Assembly (NCBI RefSeq): GCF_026552795.1 | Contig: NZ_JANFPI010000014.1 | Span: 1-37,096 of the forward strand | Direction: 5' to 3' | DNA length: 37,096 nucleotides | DNA from: Ectorhizobium quercum | GTDB taxonomy: Bacteria; Pseudomonadota; Alphaproteobacteria; Rhizobiales; Rhizobiaceae | Part shown: piece by piece, positions 7,860 to 16,170 of the stretch | How positions within the stretch are numbered: the first letter of the stretch is position 1 | Layout: every line of letters starts with the position of its first letter | Translations under genes and position numbers: made by a program | The notes under the pieces: generated by a model | What the model saw: the letters and a program-made list of their open reading frames with translations, nothing else | What the model was told of the DNA's origin: nothing | Database searches by the model: none

Positions 7860-8195
7860 TCATTTGCGCCGCTTCGCCCGGTAGGCGATCAGGGCGATCA
7901 ACGCCAGGCAGACGAGTGCCGTCGGCCAGAAGTCCGTCGCCTGGTCCCACGACCATCGCCACATGAGATAGCCGTCGAGATGCGGCGGCGGCATCTGGAC
8001 GGATATCTCGTAGTCGCGCTTTTCACGCCCGTGGAAGTGTCCTGCCGCGAAGGCCAGCCCCGCGACGCCAGCGGCGCGCCACGTCAATATCAGCCGGAAG
8101 ATCAGCGTGACGATGGCGGCCATGACGAGGGCTTCCACGATGTGGCCGGCCCAGTCCCACTCGCGCTGGATATAGGCCCAGTCTATCTGGCTCAT
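7860..8195 (-). CDS. Small membrane protein of unknown function
   Basis: 111 residues that I do not recognise. It has two hydrophobic segments (about 18-48 and 90-105), a histidine/arginine-rich linker AAGHFHGREKRDYE between them, and a very basic end (YRAKRRK). It lies downstream of the CelD-like acyltransferase gene on the same strand with a 72-base gap and no obvious terminator between, so it may be the last gene of the surface-polysaccharide cluster. The segment before helix 1 (IQREWDWAGHIVEALVMAAIV) could be amphipathic. A helper or anchoring role is possible but not shown. Confidence 0.7.
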   Translation of the reverse strand: MSQIDWAYIQREWDWAGHIVEALVMAAIVTLIFRLILTWRAAGVAGLAFAAGHFHGREKRDYEISVQMPPPHLDGYLMWRWSWDQATDFWPTALVCLALIALIAYRAKRRK

Positions 8196-8267
8196 GAGCT
8201 TTCCCTGTAACGATCCGGGTCCTGGTTTGCTGCCTGCTTCGCCGCAGCCGTTCCGGCGAAGGAAGCC

Positions 8268-9551
8268 TCAGTCCCGCCCGGTCATGGACATGATGCGGTT
8301 GCGCAGCATGCGCGCCATGTTGCGCGTGTTGCGGTAGAGATGAAGCTGCGAGGCGGCCTGCCTGACGTCGCGGTCGCTGTTGGGCGTCAGGCCGATCACG
8401 ATTGTGCCCATTTCCATGCGTTCCTTCCACATGCGGCTCATGACCGGATGATCGGGGACGGCGCAGGAATCGGTGCGTTCGACGTTGGCATCGTCCAGAT
8501 GCCATTCGGTGAGGCGGGCGACGAGCAACTTTCCGGGCGAATAGGCCGAATAGGCCTCGTCATAGGCCGTTTTCCATGTGAAGGCCTCGCCGGAAGCCAC
8601 GAAGACGATCATCGAGGCGATCGCCTGGCCGTTGAAATCGAGTGTGTGGATGCGCACGGAATCGGATTCGGACAGGTTGGTGATCGCCTCGCGCACGAAG
8701 GCGGAGCGATAGCGGTCGATCACCATCGCGGTGCGCTTGCGGCCTTTCCAGCCGTTGGCTTCCAGCGCGAGGAACTCCTCCATTCGGATGCGGACGTCGT
8801 CCGGCGTGCGGGCGACGTTGTAGGCGAGTTCGCCCTGGGCCGACAGCTTGTTCCACAGGCGGCGCATGTCGCGCGTATGGTGGGCGGACATGGCATCGCG
8901 CAGATAGGCCTCGCCATCCAGCACGCTTTCCAGCATCGGCCGTTCCAGGTTGCCGGTTACGGTCACGGGCAGGTTGCGGCCGATCGCGATGGTGCGCACC
9001 ATCCGTGCGAACGGGCCGTTCAGGCGCATCTCGGGCAGGACCAGAACGCCCGGCAGGCCGGCTTCGGGACGGTTGAGCCCGACGAGCAGGTCATCGATGG
9101 TCTCGGCGGCGCCTTCGGTGTCGACGAGGGGCGTGCCGAGCGGCACGAACGGATTGGCCCAGGAACGGACAATCGACGGACCGACGGAAAAGCCGGGCTT
9201 TTCGACCGAGAACGGCATCAGCAGCCGCATGCGGCTGCGGGTCGGGCTTTCGTCCCGGATGATGGCGATGCGGATGTTGCGTTCGTCGAGCCGCGGCATG
9301 GCGGGTGCCAGAAAGCGGGCCATGAAGAATACGTTCGGTTCCATCGCGCGCCGGGAGAGGAAATCGAGTTCGTCTTGCAGGTCGTAGCCGGCACGGGCCG
9401 GATAGATGCAGAACTGGCGCTGTTCTCGCCCGACGAGAAAGGCGCGCTCGGCGTCCGGGCGCTGCATGGCGTGTCCGGCACCGCTCAAGGCGCCGACCAT
9501 GCGGTTGGCGTTGGAGTTCATGCTCTCGTTGTAGACGGGTGTCTGTGTCAT
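8268..9551 (-). CDS. CelD/BcsL-like GNAT-superfamily acyltransferase
   Basis: 427 residues with two tandem acyltransferase-like halves as in the CelD/BcsL and FemAB-related group. The second half (about 225-375) holds the best match: RDMRRLWNKLSAQGELAYNV, then FLALEANGWKGRKRTAM, then GQAIASMIVFVASGEAFTWKTAYDEAYSAYSPGKLL. The family is usually linked to cellulose or capsular polysaccharide production and is thought to acylate sugars or intermediates. Its ATG overlaps the flippase stop codon by four bases (ATGA at 9548-9551), which implies translational coupling. The C-terminal part (LTPNSDRDVRQAASQLHLYRNTRNMARMLRNRI) is basic. The substrate is unknown. Confidence 0.85.
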   Translation of the reverse strand: MTQTPVYNESMNSNANRMVGALSGAGHAMQRPDAERAFLVGREQRQFCIYPARAGYDLQDELDFLSRRAMEPNVFFMARFLAPAMPRLDERNIRIAIIRDESPTRSRMRLLMPFSVEKPGFSVGPSIVRSWANPFVPLGTPLVDTEGAAETIDDLLVGLNRPEAGLPGVLVLPEMRLNGPFARMVRTIAIGRNLPVTVTGNLERPMLESVLDGEAYLRDAMSAHHTRDMRRLWNKLSAQGELAYNVARTPDDVRIRMEEFLALEANGWKGRKRTAMVIDRYRSAFVREAITNLSESDSVRIHTLDFNGQAIASMIVFVASGEAFTWKTAYDEAYSAYSPGKLLVARLTEWHLDDANVERTDSCAVPDHPVMSRMWKERMEMGTIVIGLTPNSDRDVRQAASQLHLYRNTRNMARMLRNRIMSMTGRD

Positions 9552-10942
9552 GACGAAGCGACCTCTGCGGAAACGGTAGGTGTTTGCCGGCTGGCGAAGG
9601 CGAAGAGCGCAATGCCCAGCGTTCGCCGAACCGCGATATGGAGCAGCAGGGCCTCGACGCCGGTGGCCGTGGCGGTTGCCAGGGCGGCGCCGGTGAGACC
9701 GAACAGCGGAATGAGCAGGACGTTGAGGGCGATGTTGACCGAGAGAATGCCGGCATAGAGCGCGGCGCAGAGCTTCTGCCGGCCGGCCATCGACAGGAGG
9801 ATTTCGCCCGGCCCGACGAGCGCCTTCATCATCGTGCCGAGAAAGAGGATCGCCATCAGCGGATAGCCCTCGGTGAAGGCGGGCCCGAAAAGGCCGAGCA
9901 GCAGCTTGCCGGCGGCCAGCACGCCGAGCCCCACCGCCAGCGACGGCCAGAAGGTCCAGCGCGCCGCCTTCGCGGCGAAGACGGCAAGCGCCGGCGTGTC
10001 CTGCCGGGCGATCAGGACCGAGAAGCGGGGGCCGGCCGCGGCCTTCACGGAGAAATAGACGAACTGGACGAGAGCCATCGTCTTGGCCGCCGCGAAATAG
10101 ACGGCCACCCGATCCGGCGGCAGGTAGAAGCCGACGATCACCACATCGGCATTGGTCAGCAGGAAGCCGAAGCCCTCGATGAGGAAGATCGGCAGGGCGA
10201 CGCGGAACCAGGCCATGAAATCGATGGTGCGCGGGCCGTGCAGGTAGCGTTTGCGCATGCGCCAGGAAATGCTGACGAACTGGACGAGCGTCGTCAGGTA
10301 GGTGGCGGCCAGCGCCGCCTGCATGGCGGTCGTCGCCGTTGCCGGACGGCCCCAGAAGACGGCGGCGACCATGAAGAGAAGAATCAGGGACGGCCGGAGG
10401 ATATAGGTCTGGCTGAAGGCGGAGATCGCCCAGCTATTGGCGCGCGCCGTGCCGTCCAGCACGTCGCCGAGTGCGATCATGGGCAGGGTGACGAGGCCGA
10501 AGAAGGCAGGCACCACATAGATCGGATTGACCTTGTCCTGCAACAGGAAGAGGGCCGCGAAGCCGGCCGCCGCCAGGGCCGTCGCCGAGAACATGGCGAA
10601 GACCCGCGCGGTGAAGGTCAGCCCCCGGATCTCGGACCGGGCGTCTTCCAGGTGATATTGCGGCAGGAAGCGGATAATGGCCGAGTGGAAGCCCAGACAG
10701 GAGAAGTTTCCGAACAGGATCACCAGAATCCAGATGAAGACGAAGATGCCGTATTCGAACTCGCCCATGAGGCGGGCCTGAACGATCTGCGAGACGAAGG
10801 CGATGCCGGCGCTCACGATCCGGATGGTGAATGCGGTCAGCGCCATTTTCTGAGCATGAGCGGTTTCGTCGCCCGCCCGGAGGCGTTCGGCAAAGCGCTG
10901 CCCGGCAGGCAAGATGTTCTCCGCTGCACTTCGGATGCTCAT
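9548..10942 (-). CDS. Polysaccharide flippase (MOP superfamily, Wzx-like)
   Basis: 464 residues with about 12-14 hydrophobic helices and the polysaccharide-transport pattern: a first helix pair with QARLMGEFEYGIFVFIW, a middle LPIFLIEGFGFLLTNADVVIVGFYLPPDRVAVYFAA block, and a late ALNVLLIPLFGLTGAALATATATG block. These proteins move lipid-linked sugars across the inner membrane. The ATG at 10942 is taken; an in-frame TTG 12 bases earlier is possible but sits too close to AGGAAG. It lies between the acyltransferase-3 gene (61-base gap with an inverted repeat) and the CelD-like gene (four-base overlap). No glycosyltransferase is adjacent. Confidence 0.88.
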   Translation of the reverse strand: MSIRSAAENILPAGQRFAERLRAGDETAHAQKMALTAFTIRIVSAGIAFVSQIVQARLMGEFEYGIFVFIWILVILFGNFSCLGFHSAIIRFLPQYHLEDARSEIRGLTFTARVFAMFSATALAAAGFAALFLLQDKVNPIYVVPAFFGLVTLPMIALGDVLDGTARANSWAISAFSQTYILRPSLILLFMVAAVFWGRPATATTAMQAALAATYLTTLVQFVSISWRMRKRYLHGPRTIDFMAWFRVALPIFLIEGFGFLLTNADVVIVGFYLPPDRVAVYFAAAKTMALVQFVYFSVKAAAGPRFSVLIARQDTPALAVFAAKAARWTFWPSLAVGLGVLAAGKLLLGLFGPAFTEGYPLMAILFLGTMMKALVGPGEILLSMAGRQKLCAALYAGILSVNIALNVLLIPLFGLTGAALATATATGVEALLLHIAVRRTLGIALFAFASRQTPTVSAEVASS

Positions 10943-10979
10943 GGTGAAACGCAATACTTCCTATGAGGAAACGGCCCGT

Positions 10980-10997
10980 TCTGCCAGTTTTGGCAGA
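10980..10997. repeat. Inverted repeat between the acyltransferase and flippase genes
   Basis: TCTGCCA (10980-10986), loop GTTT, TGGCAGA (10991-10997): a perfect seven-base inverted repeat. It is not followed by a T run on the minus strand, so it is not a typical terminator; a second, shorter repeat (AACGG-C-CCGTT) is beside it. Confidence 0.5.
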
Positions 10998-11003
10998 TCA
11001 GGG

Positions 11004-12194
11004 TTAACGAAGTGTGCCGCCGCAGGTTTCCGGGCGTGGCGTCGTATTGCGCGGGACGATGCCGTTCATGAGGAAAAGGGCTGTCCGGCTGCGGCGGATG
11101 AGCCTGTGGGCGCCGTAGGATAAAAGGCCGGTTGCCGCGACCGTCAGCAGGAATTCGACCGTTGGCGGCCAGGCCACCAGCAGGAAGCCGGTCGCCAGCG
11201 CGTAGATGATCGGATGATGCAGCAGGTAGATCGTGAAGGATGCATCGACGATGCGGTCGACATGCCTGTTCGGACGGTTCCAGTGGTGGTGGGCGTAGCC
11301 GATCAGCAGCCGGCTCGTCATGAGGGCGGCGGCAGCGCTGGAGAGGATGTTGACGAGATCGAAGATACCGCTTCCCGCTCGCGTGAGGGAGGCGATCACC
11401 GCCGTCAGGACGGTCGCCGCCGGCAGGACCCAGCCGTGCGGAAGCGCGAAGGCGTGGCGGACGGCGGGTTCGCGTCTCAACAGGGCGCCCAGCGCGAAAT
11501 AGGGCAGGTAGCGCAGATAGGGATCGAGCCCGCGTGCTGCGAGCGCCGGCAGGCCCGGGCCGAAGCCGGCCAGTTCGATGAAGGCGGCGCGCAGCGTCAT
11601 TTCCCAGACCATGACGACAGCCATGACCGCCAGGAAGACGATGCCGCGCCGGCGTTCGAGCCACAGGCGGAAGCGGTCCATGAGGGCGGCTGGCGTTCCG
11701 GCGACGGACCGGCACAGGGCGGCGGCGGTGCAATAGGCCATCAAGGCCGGCAGGAACCACAGGTGCATGATCCAGTCCACGCCCGGGTGCAGGATCTCGG
11801 AACGCGCGTGGACGAGGGCCTCGTCCATCGTCGGCACGGTGTGGGTGATCCCGGCGGCGAGGTTCATGAAGAAGAGCTGCGGCGGTGCGAGAAGCAGCAA
11901 GCCGGTGAGGAAGGGAACGCCCAGCCGGATATAGCGGCCTTTCAGCCAGGGTCCTGCCGGCCTTCTGGCCAGCATCATCGCCGCGAAATAACCGGAGACG
12001 ATGAAGAAGGCCGGCATGCGGAACGTCACCAGCACGCCGCCGAGAAAGGTCAGGACCGCGCTTTGCTCCGGCGAGTGGATGTCCCAGAGGACGGCGGTGT
12101 TGTAGGTCATGCTGGCATGGTAGGGAATGCCGAGCAGCATCAGCAGCGCGCGCAGCATATCCCAGCCATGCTCGCGCCGTTGTTCTCCTGACAT
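11004..12194 (-). CDS. Acyltransferase-3 family membrane protein (OpgC/MdoC-like)
   Basis: 396 residues with ten or so membrane helices and the acyltransferase-3 pattern: an early catalytic-type histidine (LLMLLGIPYHASMTY, His about 26), RMPAFFIVSGYFAAM, a middle HLWFLPALMAYC, and a late SFTIYLLHHPIIYALA. The arrangement is closest to OpgC/MdoC, which adds succinyl groups to periplasmic glucans, but ATP-independent acetylation of another polysaccharide is equally possible. The ATG at 12194 has AGGGAA eight bases upstream; a TTG 21 bases earlier is less likely. It follows secA beyond a strong terminator and no good promoter is seen between, so expression may depend on read-through. Confidence 0.88.
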   Translation of the reverse strand: MSGEQRREHGWDMLRALLMLLGIPYHASMTYNTAVLWDIHSPEQSAVLTFLGGVLVTFRMPAFFIVSGYFAAMMLARRPAGPWLKGRYIRLGVPFLTGLLLLAPPQLFFMNLAAGITHTVPTMDEALVHARSEILHPGVDWIMHLWFLPALMAYCTAAALCRSVAGTPAALMDRFRLWLERRRGIVFLAVMAVVMVWEMTLRAAFIELAGFGPGLPALAARGLDPYLRYLPYFALGALLRREPAVRHAFALPHGWVLPAATVLTAVIASLTRAGSGIFDLVNILSSAAAALMTSRLLIGYAHHHWNRPNRHVDRIVDASFTIYLLHHPIIYALATGFLLVAWPPTVEFLLTVAATGLLSYGAHRLIRRSRTALFLMNGIVPRNTTPRPETCGGTLR

Positions 12195-12213
12195 CGCACG
12201 GGTTCCCTGACGC

Positions 12214-12248
12214 AAAAAAGGGAAACGGGCCGGAAGGCGCCGTTTCCC
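12214..12248 (-). terminator. Rho-independent terminator of secA
   Basis: Stem GGGAAACGG (12220-12228) with CCGTTTCCC (12240-12248), an 11-base loop, followed on the minus strand by six T (A6 at 12214-12219). It ends just before the acyltransferase-3 gene's ribosome site. Confidence 0.85.
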
Positions 12249-12289
12249 GTTTTCGGGACCAGTCTTGAAGCGAAAGGCTTAAAAAAGCC

Positions 12290-15004
12290 TCAAGCTTCCA
12301 GAGTGCCGTGGCAATGCTTGTACTTCTTGCCGGAACCGCAGGGGCAGGGCTCGTTGCGGCCGACGCGGCCCCAGGTCAGGGGATCGGCCGGGTTGCGGTT
12401 TTCCGGCGCGACATAGCCGGGCGCCTGTGCGCCGGCCGTTTCCGTGAAGTCGTCCTCGCCGGTCGAGGCGTCGAGGTGATGGGCTTCCATCACCGGCGTC
12501 TGCGGCAGCGGCGCCGGTTCCTGCGCCAGCTCGACGCGCATGAGCTGGGCGGTCACGCCTTCGCGCAGGTTGGCGAGCAGCGCCTGGAAAAGCTCGAAAG
12601 CCTCGGACTTGTATTCCTGAAGCGGGTCGCGCTGGGCATAGCCGCGGAAGCCGACGACCGAGCGCAGATGGTCGAGGTTGACGATGTGTTCGCGCCAGAG
12701 ATGGTCGAGCATCTGGAGGACGACCGACTTCTCGACATAGTTCATCAGCTCGGGGCCGAAACGCTCGGCCTTGTCGGCCATGTGCTTGTCGGCAAGCTCC
12801 GTCAGGCGCTTGAGGATATCGTCTTCGGCGATGCCCTCCTCCTTCGCCCATTCCTCGATCGGCAGGTCGAAGGCGAGAACGCGCAGCACGTCGGACTTCA
12901 GTCCCGCGACGTCCCATTGCTCGGCATAGGCCGTTTCCGGGATGTACTTTCGGACCAGAATCTCGATCACTTCCTGACGCATGTCGGCGATGGTTTCCGA
13001 AATGCTTTCGGCATCCATCAGCTCGATGCGCTGCTCGAAGATGACCTTGCGCTGGTCGTTCAGCACGTCGTCGTATTTCAGAAGGTTCTTGCGGATGTCG
13101 AAGTTTCGGGCCTCGACCTTCTTCTGGGCGCGTTCCAGCGCCTTGTTGATCCACGGATGGACGATGGCCTCGCCTTCCTTCAGGCCGAGCTTCTGGAGCA
13201 TCGAATCCATGCGCTGCGAACCGAAGATGCGCATCAGGTCGTCCTGAAGCGACAGGTAGAATTTCGAGCGGCCCGGGTCGCCCTGACGGCCGGAGCGGCC
13301 GCGAAGCTGGTTGTCGATGCGGCGGCTTTCGTGGCGTTCCGTGGCGATGACGTAGAGGCCGCCGGCGGCCAGCGCCTCTTCCTTGAGCTTCTGTATCTCT
13401 TCGCGAATCGCCTTTTCCCGGGCGTCGCGCTCCGGACCTTCCGGCATGTCGGCAAGCTCGCGCTCGAGGCGCATTTCGACATTGCCGCCGAGCTGGATGT
13501 CGGTGCCGCGGCCCGCCATGTTGGTGGCGATGGTGATCGCGCCCGGCACGCCGGCCTGGGCGACGATATAGGCTTCCTGCTCGTGGTAGCGGGCGTTCAG
13601 GACCTGAAAATCGTTGAAGCCGGACTGGCGCAGCATGGTGGCCAGCAGTTCGGACTTTTCGATGGACGTCGTGCCGACCAGCACCGGCTGGCGGCGCTTG
13701 TGGGCGTCCATGATCTCGGCGATGATCGCCTTGAACTTTTCCTCGAAGGTCCGGTAGACCTCGTCGTCCTCGTCGATACGCTGGATCGGCAGGTTGGTCG
13801 GCACTTCCACCACGTCCAGACCGTAGATGTTGGCGAATTCCTCCGCCTCGGTCGCGGCCGTGCCCGTCATGCCGCCGAGCTTCGAATACATGCGGAAATA
13901 GTTCTGGAAGGTGATTGAGGCCAGCGTCTGGTTTTCCGGCTGGATCTGCACCTTTTCCTTGGCTTCCAGCGCCTGGTGCTGGCCTTCCGAGTAACGGCGG
14001 CCCGGCATCATGCGGCCGGTGAACTCGTCGATGATGACCACCTCGTCGTTGCGGACGATGTAGTCCTTGTCGCGGTGGAACAGCTTGTGGGCCTTCAGCG
14101 CATTGTTCAGGTGATGGACGATGGAGACGTTCTCGACGTCGTAGAGCGACTCGCCCTTCAGCATGCCGGCGTCGCGCAGCAGGTTTTCCAGCTTTTCCGT
14201 CCCGGCTTCGGAGAAGATCGCCGTGCGCTGCTTTTCGTCGATCTCGTAATCCTCCGGCGTGAGCTGCGGGATGAAGGCGTCGATCGTGGTGTAGAGGTCG
14301 GAGCGGTCGTCGAGCGGACCGGAGATGATGAGCGGCGTGCGGGCCTCGTCGACGAGAATCGAGTCCACTTCGTCGACGATCGCGTAATTGTGACCGCGCT
14401 GGACCATCTGGCCGCGGTCGTATTTCATGTTGTCGCGCAGATAGTCGAAGCCGAGTTCGTTGTTCGTCGCGTAGGTGATGTCGCAGGCATAGGCCGCGCG
14501 GCGCTCATCGTCGTCCAGGCCGTGGACGATGATGCCGGTCGTCAGGCCGAGGAAGCCGTAGAGCTTGCTCATCATGGTGGCGTCGCGCCGGGCGAGGTAA
14601 TCGTTCACCGTCACGACATGCACGCCCTTGCCGGCGAGCGCGTTGAGATAGACCGGAAGGGTCGCGACGAGCGTCTTGCCCTCACCGGTCTTCATTTCGG
14701 CGATGGCGCGCTCGTGCAGGATCATGCCGCCGATGAGCTGGACGTCGAAGGGGCGCATGCCGAGCACGCGGCGCGAGGCCTCGCGGGCCACGGCAAAGGC
14801 GGGAATGAGAAGATCGTCGAGCGTCTTTCCGGCGGCGAGTTGCCCGCGGAATTCGACGGTCTTGGCTGCCAGCGCCTCGTCCGAGAGGGCTTTCATCTGC
14901 TCTTCGAGCGCATTGATCTCGGCCACGCGGGGACGATGCCCCTTGATGCGGCGATCGTTCGAGGAGCCGAACAACTTGCGGGCGATACCGCCAAGGCTGA
15001 CCAT
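12290..15004 (-). CDS. secA: Preprotein translocase ATPase SecA
   Basis: 904 residues, the normal length. SecA is the ATPase that drives unfolded precursors through SecYEG. Visible parts: Walker A MKTGEGKT (104-111), the DEAD-type IVDEVDSILVDEARTPL, the preprotein-binding region, the second nucleotide fold with TNMAGRGTDIQLGG, and the QLRGRSGRQGDPG arginine-finger motif. The C-terminal zinc site CPCGSGKKYKHCH (Cys887, Cys889, Cys898, His899) that contacts SecB is intact, separated from the body by a flexible linker. Its own promoter lies at 15119-15147 and it has a strong terminator. It diverges from a periplasmic parvulin gene, which fits a shared export theme. Confidence 0.98.
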   Translation of the reverse strand: MVSLGGIARKLFGSSNDRRIKGHRPRVAEINALEEQMKALSDEALAAKTVEFRGQLAAGKTLDDLLIPAFAVAREASRRVLGMRPFDVQLIGGMILHERAIAEMKTGEGKTLVATLPVYLNALAGKGVHVVTVNDYLARRDATMMSKLYGFLGLTTGIIVHGLDDDERRAAYACDITYATNNELGFDYLRDNMKYDRGQMVQRGHNYAIVDEVDSILVDEARTPLIISGPLDDRSDLYTTIDAFIPQLTPEDYEIDEKQRTAIFSEAGTEKLENLLRDAGMLKGESLYDVENVSIVHHLNNALKAHKLFHRDKDYIVRNDEVVIIDEFTGRMMPGRRYSEGQHQALEAKEKVQIQPENQTLASITFQNYFRMYSKLGGMTGTAATEAEEFANIYGLDVVEVPTNLPIQRIDEDDEVYRTFEEKFKAIIAEIMDAHKRRQPVLVGTTSIEKSELLATMLRQSGFNDFQVLNARYHEQEAYIVAQAGVPGAITIATNMAGRGTDIQLGGNVEMRLERELADMPEGPERDAREKAIREEIQKLKEEALAAGGLYVIATERHESRRIDNQLRGRSGRQGDPGRSKFYLSLQDDLMRIFGSQRMDSMLQKLGLKEGEAIVHPWINKALERAQKKVEARNFDIRKNLLKYDDVLNDQRKVIFEQRIELMDAESISETIADMRQEVIEILVRKYIPETAYAEQWDVAGLKSDVLRVLAFDLPIEEWAKEEGIAEDDILKRLTELADKHMADKAERFGPELMNYVEKSVVLQMLDHLWREHIVNLDHLRSVVGFRGYAQRDPLQEYKSEAFELFQALLANLREGVTAQLMRVELAQEPAPLPQTPVMEAHHLDASTGEDDFTETAGAQAPGYVAPENRNPADPLTWGRVGRNEPCPCGSGKKYKHCHGTLEA

Positions 15005-15118
15005 CGTCTGGTCCTTTCTGAAGTCTCATCCGGGCCCGCCCGTGACTGTCGCGCCGATGCGGCCGACATTTTTTCACCGGCTTTGCCCGGAAACTGTTCT
15101 GGACGCGGGGTTGCGTGA

Positions 15119-15147
15119 CAGATAAGAGGGGGGCCGAATGATGTCAA
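15119..15147 (-). promoter_or_regulatory. Putative secA promoter
   Basis: On the minus strand TTGACA (15142-15147), a 17-base spacer and TATCTG (15119-15124). It is a full -35 consensus with a half-consensus -10. Transcription would begin near 15112, giving a leader of about 108 bases. Confidence 0.65.
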
Positions 15148-15245
15148 CGGGACAGGCCGCTTCATAAAGGCCACATTCCCGGGCTTAAGCAGGGTTTCCG
15201 CCGGAATTTCCAGCCAGCCGGCATCCATCTAAAGAGGGTTACGCA

Positions 15246-16091
15246 ATGTTCGCCTACAAGAAATTCGCCGTCGTTGCCGTCGTGACGCTGGCAGGGCTCG
15301 CCGGACAGGCCCATGCAGAGGACAAGGTCGTCGCGAAGGTCGGCGATATCGAGATCCTTCAGTCCGAACTCGACCTGGCCGTCGCCAATCTCGATCCGCA
15401 GCTTGCCCAGCTTCCGGAAGACCAGAAGAAGGTCGCGGCCCTTTCGTCGGCCATCGACGTGAAGCTGTTCGTCTCCAAGGCCAAGGCCGAGCAGCTCGAT
15501 GCGACGGAAGATTACAAGACGCGCATGCAGTATCTCGCCGACCGCGAGTTGCACAATGCCTATTTCCGCAAGCACATCGTCGATACGGTGACGCCGGAAG
15601 AGGTGAAGGCGCGCTACGAAACTGAAATCGCCGGCCTGCCGAAGCAGGAGGAGGTCCACGCCCGCCACATCCTCGTGGCGACCGAGGACGAGGCCAAGGA
15701 AGTCATCGCCGCGCTCGACAATGGCGGCGACTTCGCGGCCCTGGCCAAGGAAAAGTCCTCCGATTCCAACAAGGACGAAGGCGGCGATCTCGGCTTCTTC
15801 AGCCGCGGCCGCATGGTTCCGGAATTCGAGGAAGCCGCCTTCGGCCTCGAGCCGGGTTCCTACACCAAGACCCCCGTGCAGACGCAGTTCGGCTTCCATG
15901 TCATCAAGACCGAGGAAAAGCGCGACGTTCCGCCGCCGCCGCTGGAGGAAGTCGAGCAGCAGGTCCGTCAGCTCGTCATGCGCGAGAAGTATCTCTCCCA
16001 GCTCGAAGCCGCCAAGAAGGACGCCAAGATCGAGATCGAGGACGAGGCGCTCCGCAAGGGCTACGAGGAAGTGAACCAGCAGCAGCAGTAA
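15246..16091 (+). CDS. Periplasmic peptidyl-prolyl isomerase, parvulin type
   Basis: 281 residues. A signal peptide (MFAYKKFAVVAVVTLAGLAGQAHA) ends near residue 24. A SurA-like N-terminal helical chaperone region follows (VGDIEILQSELDLAVANL), then a single PpiC/rotamase domain at about 133-225 with VHARHILVATEDEA, GGDLGFFSRGRMVPEFEEAAF and TQFGFHVIKTEE, and a helical tail rich in Glu, Lys and Gln ending NQQQQ. It should isomerise proline bonds and chaperone exported proteins, especially outer-membrane ones. Divergent from secA across 241 bases. A 12-base-pair hairpin follows the stop. Confidence 0.93.
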   Translation: MFAYKKFAVVAVVTLAGLAGQAHAEDKVVAKVGDIEILQSELDLAVANLDPQLAQLPEDQKKVAALSSAIDVKLFVSKAKAEQLDATEDYKTRMQYLADRELHNAYFRKHIVDTVTPEEVKARYETEIAGLPKQEEVHARHILVATEDEAKEVIAALDNGGDFAALAKEKSSDSNKDEGGDLGFFSRGRMVPEFEEAAFGLEPGSYTKTPVQTQFGFHVIKTEEKRDVPPPPLEEVEQQVRQLVMREKYLSQLEAAKKDAKIEIEDEALRKGYEEVNQQQQ

Positions 16092-16100
16092 AACGGGATC

Positions 16101-16128
16101 GCGGCGTCCGCCGGCAGGCGGGCGCCGC
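16101..16128 (+). terminator. Strong GC hairpin between the parvulin gene and argJ
   Basis: GCGGCGTCCGCC (16101-16112), loop GGCA, GGCGGGCGCCGC (16117-16128): 12 pairs with one G-T wobble. It begins nine bases after the stop codon. There is no T tract, so it may be a weak or Rho-assisted terminator, or an mRNA 3' end stabiliser. Confidence 0.45.
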
Positions 16129-16170
16129 GCTCTTCCGCCGTTCGACGCCAGGCACGATCAGGGTATGCCC

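Noticed and set aside
12276..12292. AGGCTT-AAAA-AAGCCT hairpin overlapping the secA stop as terminator
   Set aside because: The stem is short and no T run follows; the hairpin at 12220-12248 is a far better terminator.
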